Shown here: piece after piece, positions 7,029 through 15,835 of the stretch
How positions within the stretch are numbered: position 1 is the stretch's first letter
How the letters are laid out: each line of letters begins with the position of its first letter
DNA from: Wolbachia endosymbiont of Ctenocephalides felis wCfeF
Lineage (GTDB): Bacteria; Pseudomonadota; Alphaproteobacteria; Rickettsiales; Anaplasmataceae
Direction: 5' to 3'
Length of the DNA: 64,000 nucleotides
Assembly (NCBI GenBank): GCA_028571325.1
Contig: CP116767.1
Coordinates: 1,021,150 to 1,085,149, forward strand
Made by a program: the position numbers and the translations under genes
Notes under the pieces: generated by a model
What the model was told of the DNA's origin: nothing
What the model saw: the letters and a program-made list of their open reading frames with translations, nothing else
Databases searched by the model: none

Positions 7029-9569
7029 ATGTTAGAAGGAAAATACAGCTTTAAAGGAATTGAAGCCAAGTACAACATATTGTGGGAAAACAGCAAAATT
7101 TATAAATGGAGTGGTGAAAAGGATAACACTTTCACTATAGACACACCTCCACCGACGATATCGGGGAAATTGCATATCGGCCATATATTTAGCTATTGCC
7201 ACACGGACTTTATTGCAAGGTTTCAGCGCATGCTGGGGAAAGATGTGTTTTATCCAATTGGGTTTGATGATAACGGACTCCCCACTGAAAGGTTGGTTGA
7301 ACAAACCTATAAAACCCGCGCAAAAGAAGTTGGCAGGGAGAAATTTATAGAAATGTGCCATGAGGTTATTGAAAAATCAAAGCAGGAATTCAAGGAATTA
7401 TTTAAATCGGTTGGCATTAGTTATGACTGGAGTTTGGAGTATCACACGATCAGCAAGGAAACTGTGACGCTTTCTCAAATGTCGTTCATTGATCTATATA
7501 ACAAGGGGTATGCATACAGGAAAATGCAACCTATCCTTTGGGACCCGGTTGACAAAACCGCAATTGCGCAAGCAGAAATAGAAGATAAAGTCTTTGAGTC
7601 GTCCTTAAACACGATAGTTTTTTCCACCGAAGAGAATGAGCAGATCAAAATTGCAACTACGCGACCTGAGCTGCTTCCAGCGTGCGTTGCGGTTTTTTGC
7701 CATCCAGAGGATGCGCGCTACACTCATTTGATTGGAAAAACAGCTACAGTAGCAATAACAGGGGCAAAAGTTCCAATAATAGCTGATGATAAGGTCAAAA
7801 TAGATAAAGGTACCGGACTGGTTATGTGCTGTACATTCGGTGATGAGCTCGACATATATTGGCAGCAAAAGCATAACTTGCCGATGAAAATTATCATCGA
7901 TCAGGATGGGAGGATAAGTCTAGATTCAGTGTGTGATAACAATAGATCCCAGTGTCAAGGCACTGGGATGACAGGGGGAGGAGCTACTTGGATGACAGGA
8001 AAGGGTGTCATTCCGCCACATGACGCTGGAATCTACAATGAAATAAATGGACTAAAAGTTAAAGAAGCAAGAAGGAGAATAATTGAAATCCTGAGTGAAA
8101 AAGGACTTTTGATAGAGAGCACTAGCATTTCTCATTCTGTGAAGTGTGCAGAAAGATCTGGTGCACCACTTGAAGTATTGCCTACTTATCAGTGGTTTAT
8201 CAAGACCTTGGAGGAAAAAGCTAAAGTGTTAGATAAAGTGGAGGAATGCAACTGGTATCCAGCTACTATGCGTAAACGCATGGAAGTGTGGATAGAAGGA
8301 CTAAATTGGGACTGGTGCATCTCGAGGCAGCGTTATTTTGGTGTACCATTTCCAGTGTGGTATTCAAAACGTAAAGGAGAAGAAGGCAAAATCATTCTAG
8401 CTGAAGTGAAGGATCTACCTATTGATCCACTCAAGGATTTGCCGATAGGGTATAGCAAAGAAGAGGTTACTCCAGATCAAGATGTGATGGATACTTGGGC
8501 CACAAGTGCAATCACTCCTCAGCTAAGTGCACTGGCAGTAAACAATGAGTTTCACTTACCGAATCATCGCTATGAAAAGATATTTCCTGCAGATCTGCGT
8601 AGCCAAAGCCATGAGATAATAAGAACTTGGGCTTTTTATACAATTTTGAAGGCGCATTACCATGCAAACTCCCTGCCGTGGAAAAATATCATGATCAGTG
8701 GTTGGTGTTTAGCTGATGATAAAAAAAAGATGAGTAAATCAAAAGGTAACGTTATCACTCCACACTCAATACTTGAGACCTATGGGGCTGATGTAGTACG
8801 CTACTGGGCAGCAAACTCAAGGCTTGGAGTTGATACAGTTTACTCTGAAAATATATTCAGAATTGGCAAGCGCCTCGTTACAAAACTTTGGAATGCCAGC
8901 AAGTTTGTTTCCATGTTCATGGAAAAGCACCAAACAGTAAGCATAAATTCCATCAGTGAGACGATGGATAAATGGATATTGTCCAAGTTATACAAAGTGA
9001 TAGATAGAGCAACGAACAACCTGTTGCAATTTGAATACTGCGAAGCTTTGGGGGCAATAGAGGAGTTTTTCTGGAGAGATTTTTGTGATAACTACTTAGA
9101 GCTGGTGAAAAAACGTGCATACGGGGATGAGATAAACGGTGAAGCAAACTTGAGTGCTAAACAAAGTTTGGCATATATATTAAACGTTATTTTGCGGTTA
9201 TTTGCACCTTTTTTGCCGTACATTACGGAAGAGATATACCACCAGCTGTATAGTTATAATTCTGTACATAACCAAAGCAATTGGCCAAGTAAAGAAGAAC
9301 TTGTCTATGACAAGCATTCTGAAGAAATGGGAAACAACTCTGTGCAGATATTGAACCTCGTGAGGAAAATAAAGGCAGATAATAATGTGTCAGTTAAGCA
9401 TTTGATAAAAAAATTGACGATAAAAGCGAACATACGAGAGGATAGATTGAATCAATCTGCACAGGATGATTTGCAAACGGTTTGCAATGCTGAAGTAATA
9501 CAGTGGAGTGAAGATGTAACAGGATTTACAACTGAAAATGGAAAATTTACTGTAGGTGCAGAGTTATAA
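7029..9569 (+). CDS. valS: Valyl-tRNA synthetase with a palindromic-element insertion
   Basis: This 846-residue class I aminoacyl-tRNA synthetase charges tRNA-Val. HIGH is at residues 49-52 (PPPTISGKLHIGHIF) and KMSKS at about 567-571. The editing domain lies between them and the anticodon-binding domain follows. The editing region carries an extra stretch of roughly 36 residues (about 298-333) encoded by a WPE-type palindrome that keeps the frame. The C-terminal tRNA-binding coiled coil of longer ValS proteins is absent. The ATG at 7029 is the only sensible start. This is an essential gene, so the enlarged protein presumably works. Confidence 0.96.
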   Translation: MLEGKYSFKGIEAKYNILWENSKIYKWSGEKDNTFTIDTPPPTISGKLHIGHIFSYCHTDFIARFQRMLGKDVFYPIGFDDNGLPTERLVEQTYKTRAKEVGREKFIEMCHEVIEKSKQEFKELFKSVGISYDWSLEYHTISKETVTLSQMSFIDLYNKGYAYRKMQPILWDPVDKTAIAQAEIEDKVFESSLNTIVFSTEENEQIKIATTRPELLPACVAVFCHPEDARYTHLIGKTATVAITGAKVPIIADDKVKIDKGTGLVMCCTFGDELDIYWQQKHNLPMKIIIDQDGRISLDSVCDNNRSQCQGTGMTGGGATWMTGKGVIPPHDAGIYNEINGLKVKEARRRIIEILSEKGLLIESTSISHSVKCAERSGAPLEVLPTYQWFIKTLEEKAKVLDKVEECNWYPATMRKRMEVWIEGLNWDWCISRQRYFGVPFPVWYSKRKGEEGKIILAEVKDLPIDPLKDLPIGYSKEEVTPDQDVMDTWATSAITPQLSALAVNNEFHLPNHRYEKIFPADLRSQSHEIIRTWAFYTILKAHYHANSLPWKNIMISGWCLADDKKKMSKSKGNVITPHSILETYGADVVRYWAANSRLGVDTVYSENIFRIGKRLVTKLWNASKFVSMFMEKHQTVSINSISETMDKWILSKLYKVIDRATNNLLQFEYCEALGAIEEFFWRDFCDNYLELVKKRAYGDEINGEANLSAKQSLAYILNVILRLFAPFLPYITEEIYHQLYSYNSVHNQSNWPSKEELVYDKHSEEMGNNSVQILNLVRKIKADNNVSVKHLIKKLTIKANIREDRLNQSAQDDLQTVCNAEVIQWSEDVTGFTTENGKFTVGAEL
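7920..8030 (+). repeat. In-frame palindromic element (WPE) inside valS
   Basis: The hairpin ATCCCAGTG (7946-7954), loop TCAAGG, CACTGGGAT (7961-7969) is followed by GACAGG, GGATGACAGG and GTGTCATTCC fragments typical of the dispersed palindromes in this genome. It is translated as about 36 residues (SLDSVCDNNRSQCQ through PHDAG) between GRIS and IYNEINGLKV. Other ValS proteins run directly from a GR-type turn to a Y/GLxxxEAR helix at this point. The reading frame is open through the insert. Confidence 0.8.
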
Positions 9570-9643
9570 TAAGCATTTTCTCCCGCGGGTAAGGGAATTT
9601 TAACAAGAATACACAACCATTATTGCCTTTTTATGGGAAAATA

Positions 9644-10449
9644 ATGAGTAACTTGTTTAAAAAAGCCAATGTGCCTTATCTTGTAGTAAGTTCTTTGGCT
9701 ACTCTTACGTTAATTTCATCCTTAGTGCTTGTTGTAACTTCTCAAGTACCTTTCCCTCTAATTCTTGCTTTAGCTACACTGTCTGTTTTGGTGATTGCAC
9801 TTTCGTGTAGAGCAATTAGTAATAATAAGAGAATGGAGATTGAGAGAAGTAAATTTGCTGAAAAAGAGCAAAGGTTAGAAAATAAAATATCTTTAGAAAA
9901 AGAAGCTGGAGAAGCGGCAAATAAAAAGGTAGGGGAGTTAAAGGACCGATTAAATGAATTAATGAAAGAGAAGCAAGGTTTAGAAAGCAAAATTGAAAGG
10001 TTAAATGGGGAAATAGGTCAGTTAATGATACAGTTAGAATCAGAGGAGGGACTATATGATAAGTTGAAAGAGAAAGGGGGGGATAAAAATGAAGAGTTAG
10101 AAAAAAAATAACAAAAGAAATAGAGCATCTAGAGTCATGCCTCAATATGACAAGTAAAAGTGTTGATTTACATAAACAAAACGAAAAGCACTCATCTGAA
10201 AATTCTAATATTGATAGAGTTCTTTTTGGTCAATTTCTAAAAGTGGAAAAGAAGCACAGTGAAAGTATTAACAAGTTAGAGGAAACGCTAAACATACTGG
10301 AACAGATTTCACTACAAGGAAATGTAGTGCAAAAAGCAGCTAATAGCAAGCAGCTTCCGAAACCAAAACCACTGCCAAATGAAACTTCACGTGTAGAAGA
10401 AGATCCTGGATATGTAAGTAGATGCTCTACCCCGGTTGGACGCTACTAA
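9644..10449 (+). pseudogene. Frameshifted membrane/coiled-coil gene (two ORFs joined at an A8 run)
   Basis: The first ORF (ATG at 9644 to stop at 10111) has two hydrophobic helices (YLVVSSLATLTLISSLVLVV and LILALATLSVLVIALSC) and a coiled coil. It stops just after eight A residues at 10101-10108. Adding one A keeps the coiled coil going: EELEKK then ITKEIEHLESCLN, straight into the ORF starting at 10147 (MTSKSVDLHKQN) that ends at 10449. The second half has more heptads (INKLEETLNILEQI) and a proline-rich tail. I read this as one gene of about 268 codons broken by a one-base loss, or rescued by slippage. Function unknown. Confidence 0.6.
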
Positions 10450-10583
10450 TGCTACTACGTATCGCATATTAAGCTAGCTGTGCAGAACTTAAATAAAATC
10501 TGCTGTCTTTCTGGAGTAAAAAAAGTTGCAGAATGCAATATTATTCTTATAGTCTACAAAAAGATTATGCAAGGAGGTATACG

Positions 10584-11264
10584 ATGAACCCAATAATATG
10601 CGCACTGGACACACAAGATTTGAATGAGGCCATATCCTTAGCTAATGCTCTACGTGATAAAGTTGGCATGGTAAAACTGGGATTAGAATTTTTTGCTGCT
10701 CATGGTCCTTCTGGAGTGAGGGAAGTTGCAAAGTGTAATATACCAATTTTTTTAGATCTGAAACTGCACGATATTCCAAACACTGTAGCTAAAACAGTTG
10801 AGGTAATCAAGGCTTTGGGTGTTAAAATATTAACACTGCATATAAGCGGTGGTGCAAAAATGCTTGAAGAAGCTTTAAGTGTCGTGAAAGATGCAAAAAT
10901 GAAACTGATTGGAGTAACCGTGCTAACTAGTATGGGTAATGAGGATTTAAATGAGCTTGGAGTGACAAAAGAAGTGAAATCACAGGTAATTTTACTTGCA
11001 AAGCTCGCAAAAAAGATTGGGCTGCATGGGATAGTCTGCTCAGCATTGGAAGCTCAAGAAGTGCGTCAAGAATGTGGTAAAGACTTTACAATTATTACTC
11101 CGGGAATTCGTGTGGATTCTGGTCATGATGACCAAAAAAGGACAGCAACACCAAAAGAAGCAATAAGTTCAGGAGCTGATTATATTGTAATTGGTAGGCC
11201 CATCACAAAAAGTGAAAGTCCTGCAAATAGTGCGGAATTAATATGGAAATCACTCATTAATTGA
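10584..11264 (+). CDS. pyrF: Orotidine 5'-phosphate decarboxylase
   Basis: A 226-residue TIM-barrel enzyme that converts OMP to UMP, the last step of de novo pyrimidine synthesis. The signature FLDLKLHDIPNTVAKTV carries the catalytic D-x-K-x-x-D block, and ITPGIRVDSGHDDQKR is the phosphate-binding loop. The open frame extends upstream to 10533, but the ATG at 10584 is preceded at 10571 by AAGGAGG, a perfect Shine-Dalgarno, and gives the normal N-terminus (MNPIICALDTQD). pyrD occurs at 34.7 kb, consistent with dispersed pyrimidine genes. Confidence 0.96.
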   Translation: MNPIICALDTQDLNEAISLANALRDKVGMVKLGLEFFAAHGPSGVREVAKCNIPIFLDLKLHDIPNTVAKTVEVIKALGVKILTLHISGGAKMLEEALSVVKDAKMKLIGVTVLTSMGNEDLNELGVTKEVKSQVILLAKLAKKIGLHGIVCSALEAQEVRQECGKDFTIITPGIRVDSGHDDQKRTATPKEAISSGADYIVIGRPITKSESPANSAELIWKSLIN

Positions 11265-11292
11265 GGTTGCAAAAAAAAATTTAAAAAAGTGC

Positions 11293-11321
11293 TTGACATG
11301 AAAAAGCAAACATTGTATAGT
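11293..11321 (+). promoter_or_regulatory. Sigma70 promoter upstream of the capsid gene
   Basis: TTGACA at 11293-11298 is separated by exactly 17 bp from TATAGT at 11316-11321. The next gene start is about 260 bp away, leaving room for a separate small transcript. Confidence 0.7.
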
Positions 11322-11327
11322 ATTATT

Positions 11328-11416
11328 ATCTTTCATATTTTTCCTCACTTAACTTAGTTAAGTGTTAAGTATTTAATAAGTGTGTGGTGTTGCGTAAGTG
11401 GCACCACATAGTTTTT
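11328..11416 (+). ncRNA. Candidate small RNA or structured leader
   Basis: A transcript starting about 7 bp after the -10 box would contain a perfect hairpin CACTTAAC (11346-11353), loop TTA, GTTAAGTG (11357-11364). It would end at an intrinsic-terminator-like stem TGTGGTG/CACCACA followed by TTTTT. That makes a self-contained unit of about 90 nt with promoter and terminator. It could equally be an attenuated leader of the capsid gene. It matches no RNA family that I recognise. Confidence 0.35.
11383..11416 (+). terminator. Intrinsic-terminator-like hairpin before the capsid gene
   Basis: Stem TGTGGTG (11383-11389) with CACCACA (11402-11408), a 12-nt loop, then TAG and TTTTT at 11412-11416. 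It lies between a strong promoter and the capsid gene and so may attenuate it. Confidence 0.5.
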
Positions 11417-11583
11417 CAGTTTATATTTTCAAAAATTAAGTTTTTTTCTACTTCATTGGATATACTCTATGATAGGAAAAATTTCTAAGTTCCAATTCAA
11501 GCATTGGAATAACGAGCATAGACTACATTAGGGTACCATCCAACACAAACCGTAATCATTTTTCATCTTCAAAGGAGGCTATT

Positions 11584-12786
11584 ATGTCGCTCACTGATAT
11601 CGCTCATCGTGTTAATGAATTAGCTTCATCGTGGGAGCAATTTAAATTAATAAATGATCGCAGACTAAAAGAAATTGAAAGCAAAGGGCAAGCTGACTCT
11701 ACAACAATTGAGCAGCTATGCAAGATAGATGGTGATATTGACAATTGTAAAAAACGCTTGGATTTAATCGAAACTGCAGCTCAGTGTCCAGAAGTAAGTA
11801 CAGATTTTAACACAAACGATAAATATTTTTCTGATTATATCCGCAAAGGAGTGGAAAGCGGCTTATCGCGCAAAACTCTCAGTGGAGATGATAACGATAT
11901 CGGAGGATATCTAATTACTCCACATATTGTAAAACGTATAAACAAGCGTGTAACAGACTCGTCTCCAATGCGGCAAATATGTTCCAGTCAAAGAATCTCT
12001 ACTGAAACATTGGACTATATTATAGAAGACCGTGACCGCGCTAGTGCAGGTTGGAGTGGTGAAACAGTAGATGATGAAGATGGTGGCAGTAAATCCAAGT
12101 ATGATTTTGCAAAAGATACGGATACGCCTAAAATTCAAAAGATTTCCATTACAACTTACGAATTATACGCTCAACCACAGATATCACAAAAGCTGCTTGA
12201 TGACGCGTTTGTCGATGTTGAAAGCTGGCTAGTGGAAAAGATTGCCGAGACTTTTAATAAGGAAGAAAACGAAGCCTTCATTAAAGGTGAGGGCACTTTT
12301 CAACCTAAAGGGATTTTAGCTTATGACGATGGAAACAGTTATAATAAAATAGAGCAAGTTAAAACTAACAAATTGGATAGCGATTCAATAATGGTATTGT
12401 ACTATTCTCTAAATGAATATTACGCTAAAAATGCATCGTTTTTGATGAATAGAAGTACGTTGAAGGATGTTAGGCTACTAAAATCTCAAACAGGTCAATA
12501 CCTTTGGCAGCCAAGTTTGTCGCTTGAAGCTCCAGATACTTTAATGGGGATACCAGTGTATCAATCTGCTGATATGCCACCTGCGCCAAGCAAGCTACCG
12601 GTAATCGCAATAGCAGATTTTAAACGGGCTTATAAGATCGTAGATAGTAGAGGGATGAGAATACTGAGAGACCCTTATACGAATAAACCTTATGTTAGGT
12701 TTTTTATCACTAAGCGTGTCGGCGGAGAGGTTGTAAACACCAGTGCTATTAAATTGCTAAAGGTTACAAGCTCAGACAAATACTAA
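11584..12786 (+). CDS. HK97-family phage/GTA major capsid protein
   Basis: A 400-residue protein. An N-terminal coiled-coil delta-domain (about residues 1-75, LTDIAHRVNELASSWEQFKL) precedes the HK97 capsid fold. Family features include GGYLITPHIVKRI, a middle AGWSGE turn, INTTYELYAQ-type strand (KISITTYELYAQPQISQKLL), NKEENEAFIKGEGTFQPKGI and a C-terminal FFITKRVGGEVVNTSAIKLL. It forms the icosahedral shell. A Shine-Dalgarno AAGGAGG precedes the ATG. No portal or protease gene is adjacent, so it stands alone, as expected for the scattered gene-transfer-agent or prophage remnants of Rickettsiales. Confidence 0.88.
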   Translation: MSLTDIAHRVNELASSWEQFKLINDRRLKEIESKGQADSTTIEQLCKIDGDIDNCKKRLDLIETAAQCPEVSTDFNTNDKYFSDYIRKGVESGLSRKTLSGDDNDIGGYLITPHIVKRINKRVTDSSPMRQICSSQRISTETLDYIIEDRDRASAGWSGETVDDEDGGSKSKYDFAKDTDTPKIQKISITTYELYAQPQISQKLLDDAFVDVESWLVEKIAETFNKEENEAFIKGEGTFQPKGILAYDDGNSYNKIEQVKTNKLDSDSIMVLYYSLNEYYAKNASFLMNRSTLKDVRLLKSQTGQYLWQPSLSLEAPDTLMGIPVYQSADMPPAPSKLPVIAIADFKRAYKIVDSRGMRILRDPYTNKPYVRFFITKRVGGEVVNTSAIKLLKVTSSDKY

Positions 12787-12803
12787 AATATTTTATAAAA
12801 TAG

Positions 12804-12832
12804 TTGACATATTATGCTTTTTATGTAATAAT
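12804..12832 (+). promoter_or_regulatory. Promoter of the first duplicated gene
   Basis: TTGACA at 12804-12809, a 17-bp spacer, then AATAAT at 12827-12832 with an upstream TG extension. The same sequence recurs 780 bp downstream ahead of the paralogue. Confidence 0.65.
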
Positions 12833-12866
12833 TAAGTAAATTTATTATTAATTTAAGGAGTAAAAT

Positions 12867-13499
12867 ATGTGGCAAAGCATAAAAAAGTTTTTCAAGCGAA
12901 TTGCTGACTGCACGGGAATTTCATGGATTGCAAGAAAAATTTCGTCAGGTTGGAATAGTGTTAAAAACTGGTGGTCTGGCAATAAGGTAAGTGACATTGA
13001 TCCATCAAAAGCAGAAACGCCTGAGGAACCAAGCATTCCAAATGAACCAAGCCCTGAGAAACCTGAACCTGTTATTGATAGCATTTATGAAAAAGAAGGT
13101 AAGTTAGTGTTGGCTCTATCAATAGAAACTGCACAAAAAGTTTTTGGTTTCACCAGTCTGGAAAATATGAAAGAATATTGTGCAAAAATCACATCTAGTG
13201 AAAGTGAGTATTACATTGCCGGTTCTAAGCTTACTGGTATTAATGATCAATCATGTTCATTCCTTTTTTCTATAGATAAGATGGCGTATGAGGATACTGA
13301 GCTTGATAACATAGCAAAAGCAAAAGAAAAGTTAGGTTTGAACAATACAACAAAAGAGGCTGAGGTAAATTATATACGTGCAGGACATTACGAATTTACG
13401 TCTAAGGTCATTACAAATAATAACACACCAAATTCAGAAACTACTAGTCCAGGAGTGCAACCACACACTACAGGTAATGATCGATCTGTTAATGCATAA
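12867..13499 (+). CDS. Lineage-specific protein, tandem paralogue 1
   Basis: A 210-residue protein that I do not recognise. It starts MWQSIKKFFKRIADCTGISW, an amphipathic, W/K-rich helix region. A proline-rich linker (about residues 50-72, PEEPSIPNEPSPEKPEP), a globular middle and a tail NTPNSETTSPGVQPH follow. The N-terminal 45 residues and the tail match the next gene closely, while the middle has diverged. Shine-Dalgarno AAGGAG precedes the ATG. No signal peptide or membrane helix is clear; the N-terminus could bind membranes. Confidence 0.75.
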   Translation: MWQSIKKFFKRIADCTGISWIARKISSGWNSVKNWWSGNKVSDIDPSKAETPEEPSIPNEPSPEKPEPVIDSIYEKEGKLVLALSIETAQKVFGFTSLENMKEYCAKITSSESEYYIAGSKLTGINDQSCSFLFSIDKMAYEDTELDNIAKAKEKLGLNNTTKEAEVNYIRAGHYEFTSKVITNNNTPNSETTSPGVQPHTTGNDRSVNA

Positions 13500-13520
13500 T
13501 CATCGCAAACCCTTCGTAAA

Positions 13521-13547
13521 AGAGCACCTTTTTGGGTGCTCTTTTTT
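13521..13547 (+). terminator. Intrinsic terminator after paralogue 1
   Basis: Stem AGAGCACC (13521-13528) and GGTGCTCT (13535-13542) with a 6-nt loop, followed by a T-run. A textbook rho-independent terminator. Confidence 0.85.
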
Positions 13548-13583
13548 CTGTGTTATATACTTTTTCCCTAAAATAAAAAATGG

Positions 13584-13612
13584 TTGACATATTATGCTTT
13601 TTATGTAATAAT
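13584..13612 (+). promoter_or_regulatory. Promoter of the second duplicated gene
   Basis: TTGACA at 13584-13589, 17 bp, AATAAT at 13607-13612. The bases from the promoter through the first codons (about 84 bp) are identical to those of paralogue 1. Confidence 0.65.
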
Positions 13613-13646
13613 TAAGTAAATTTATTATTAATTTAAGGAGTAAAAT

Positions 13647-14339
13647 ATGTGGCAAAGCATAAAAAGGTTTTTTAAGTGGACTGCTGATCACACGGGAATT
13701 TCGTGGATTGCAAGAAAAATTTCGTCAGGTTGGAATGATGTTAAAAACTGGTGGTCTGGTAGTAAGGTAAGTAATACTAATTCACCAAAAACGCCTAAGA
13801 ACCCTAGCGAGATACCAGTAGATGAACCAAGCCTTACAAATGAACCAGGCCTTAAGAAACCTGAACCTGAGCCTGTTATTGGTGGCATTTATGAAGACAA
13901 AAAAAATAAGCTGGAACTGTTTGTAGAGAGTAATAATATATCTAAAATTTTGGGTGGTGGTCTAGGTATTGATAACAATGTCAGCCTTAATCCTACTGGG
14001 ATTGCGGACAAATTAAAATACCGTGCATATGTCAAATGTGAGGAAGGGAGAATATTCCAAGTTACTTGTGGTAAACTTATTGAGGCTAATAACAATGGTG
14101 CATTTTTGAGCATAGAGTCATTAGCATCCCAAGATGGTAATGATTTATCTAGTGAGCTGGAAGGAATGAAAAATATGTTAGGTTTAAGCAATAATCATGC
14201 AGTTGTTATCATAACTCAGATATCTAAAGGTCCAATCATGGAACTTATGCCTGAAGTCGTTACAAATGGTAACACACCAAATTCAGGAATTACTGGGCCA
14301 GGAGCGCAACCACATGCTGCTAATGGTTGTGGTATATAA
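13647..14339 (+). CDS. Lineage-specific protein, tandem paralogue 2
   Basis: A 230-residue paralogue of the preceding gene, offset exactly 780 bp from start to start. It shares MWQSIK, TGISWIARKISSGWN and VKNWWSG, has a longer proline linker (about residues 50-80) and ends NTPNSGITGPGAQPH. The central domain (about residues 85-205) aligns poorly with paralogue 1, suggesting fast divergence or domain replacement after duplication. Each copy has its own promoter and terminator. The role is unknown; a host-interaction protein is a guess only. Confidence 0.75.
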   Translation: MWQSIKRFFKWTADHTGISWIARKISSGWNDVKNWWSGSKVSNTNSPKTPKNPSEIPVDEPSLTNEPGLKKPEPEPVIGGIYEDKKNKLELFVESNNISKILGGGLGIDNNVSLNPTGIADKLKYRAYVKCEEGRIFQVTCGKLIEANNNGAFLSIESLASQDGNDLSSELEGMKNMLGLSNNHAVVIITQISKGPIMELMPEVVTNGNTPNSGITGPGAQPHAANGCGI

Positions 14340-14367
14340 TATTAAATTTACTACAGCTGAATCTTTG

Positions 14368-14401
14368 AAAAGGAGCATTTGAAAATGTGCTCCTTTTTTT
14401 T
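14368..14401 (+). terminator. Intrinsic terminator after paralogue 2
   Basis: AAAAGGAGCA and TGCTCCTTTT arms around a 10-nt loop, followed by a long T-run. This differs from the terminator of paralogue 1, so only the promoter and coding start are conserved between copies. Confidence 0.85.
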
Positions 14402-14458
14402 CTTTCCTATATAAATAAAAATTAGATAGCATTGTGAGTACGATTTTTTTGTATTCTG

Positions 14459-15817
14459 ATGCTTTTCAATTCTATATTTCTCGGATTAAATTTTCTCTCC
14501 TTATTACTCTTTCTCCATGTCATCACAAAAAAGAATAGAAAACTGAGCGAGGAAAAAATAAAATCAGCAAATCTTGAGGGTAATTTGTGTAAGTTAGAGT
14601 GCGAGCTTCAAGAGGCAAAGCAGACTTTAACTAATAAAGACAAAGAAATAGTGTGTTTAAAAGTGAGCAATGCGGAGCTTGAAGTAACTCTGCAAAAAGA
14701 ACGCGAGGAAAAGAAAAAAGAAATAGAACTACTGGCAAAAGCTGAGGAGAGACTCACAAATGCTTTTAAGGCACTGTCTCTTGATGCTCTGCAGGCGAAC
14801 AATAATAATTTTCTGAATTTGGCAAAGGAAGTAATTGATGGTAAATTAAAAGAAACAGAAAACGATTTCAAAAAAAGACAAGCAACGATCAACGAAGTTG
14901 TAGTTCCAATAAAAGAAAAATTAGAAAAGTTTGATAGCGAAATACGCAAGCTGGAGAAGGAGAGGGTAGGGGCCTATGAAGGTTTAAAGGAGCAAATTGG
15001 TGCGTTGATGAACCAGACTTCTAGCCTTGCTAATGCTCTGAGGAAGCCTCACATTAGAGGAAAATGGGGCGAAATGCAGCTAAAAAGAGTGGTAGAAATG
15101 GCAGGGATGGTTGAGTACTGCGATTTTTTTACTCAGCCGTCAGTAGTTGATAAAAACGAGGACAATTTATTACGCCCTGATTTGATAATCAAAATGCCAT
15201 CTGGAAAGCAAATAATAATAGATGCTAAAGTGCCGCTTGATTCTTATATGGATGCTATGTCACAAAACGATTTACAGATACAAAGGGAGAAATTAAAGAA
15301 TCACTCTTTGGCAATAAAAAAACATATAAATGATCTAGGCAAAAAAGAATATTGGAATCAATTTGAAAATACGCCAGAGCTTGTGGTGCTTTTCCTAACA
15401 GGGGAGGGGGTTTTTAGTGCTGCACTGGAATATGAGCCCGCTTTGATAGAGATTGGGGTGGAAAAAAAAGTGATTATTGCAACGCCGATCACTTTGATCG
15501 CACTGCTTAGGGCAATAGCGTATGGATGGAAACAGGAAATGATAGCCGAGAGTGCAAAAAAAATCAGTGAACTGGGTCATATTTTGTACGAGCGCATCTG
15601 CACAATGGGCGAAAATTTTGACAATCTGCGCAGGAGCTTAAAAAGTGCTGTTGATCATTACAATAAAACTGCAGGTTCGCTTGAAGCAAGGGTGTTTCCT
15701 GCTGCCCGGGAGTTCAACAGGCTTGGTATACATGCAAAAAATAAAGAACTAAGTGCTGCAAAGGAACTAGAGTCTTTACCACGTAGCTTACATGCCGAGG
15801 AACTGAAAGTGGATTAG
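14459..15817 (+). CDS. rmuC: RmuC-family DNA recombination protein
   Basis: A 452-residue protein with an N-terminal membrane anchor ([20 protein letters not shown]) and a coiled coil to about residue 190. The nuclease-like RmuC domain follows: [20 protein letters not shown], then [20 protein letters not shown] with the D...DAK core, and [15 protein letters not shown]. RmuC is thought to limit inversions at short inverted repeats, a feature of interest in a genome full of palindromes. The length matches the family. Confidence 0.93.
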   Translation: MLFNSIFLGLNFLSLLLFLHVITKKNRKLSEEKIKSANLEGNLCKLECELQEAKQTLTNKDKEIVCLKVSNAELEVTLQKEREEKKKEIELLAKAEERLTNAFKALSLDALQANNNNFLNLAKEVIDGKLKETENDFKKRQATINEVVVPIKEKLEKFDSEIRKLEKERVGAYEGLKEQIGALMNQTSSLANALRKPHIRGKWGEMQLKRVVEMAGMVEYCDFFTQPSVVDKNEDNLLRPDLIIKMPSGKQIIIDAKVPLDSYMDAMSQNDLQIQREKLKNHSLAIKKHINDLGKKEYWNQFENTPELVVLFLTGEGVFSAALEYEPALIEIGVEKKVIIATPITLIALLRAIAYGWKQEMIAESAKKISELGHILYERICTMGENFDNLRRSLKSAVDHYNKTAGSLEARVFPAAREFNRLGIHAKNKELSAAKELESLPRSLHAEELKVD

Positions 15818-15835
15818 GCTCTTACATGTAGAAAT

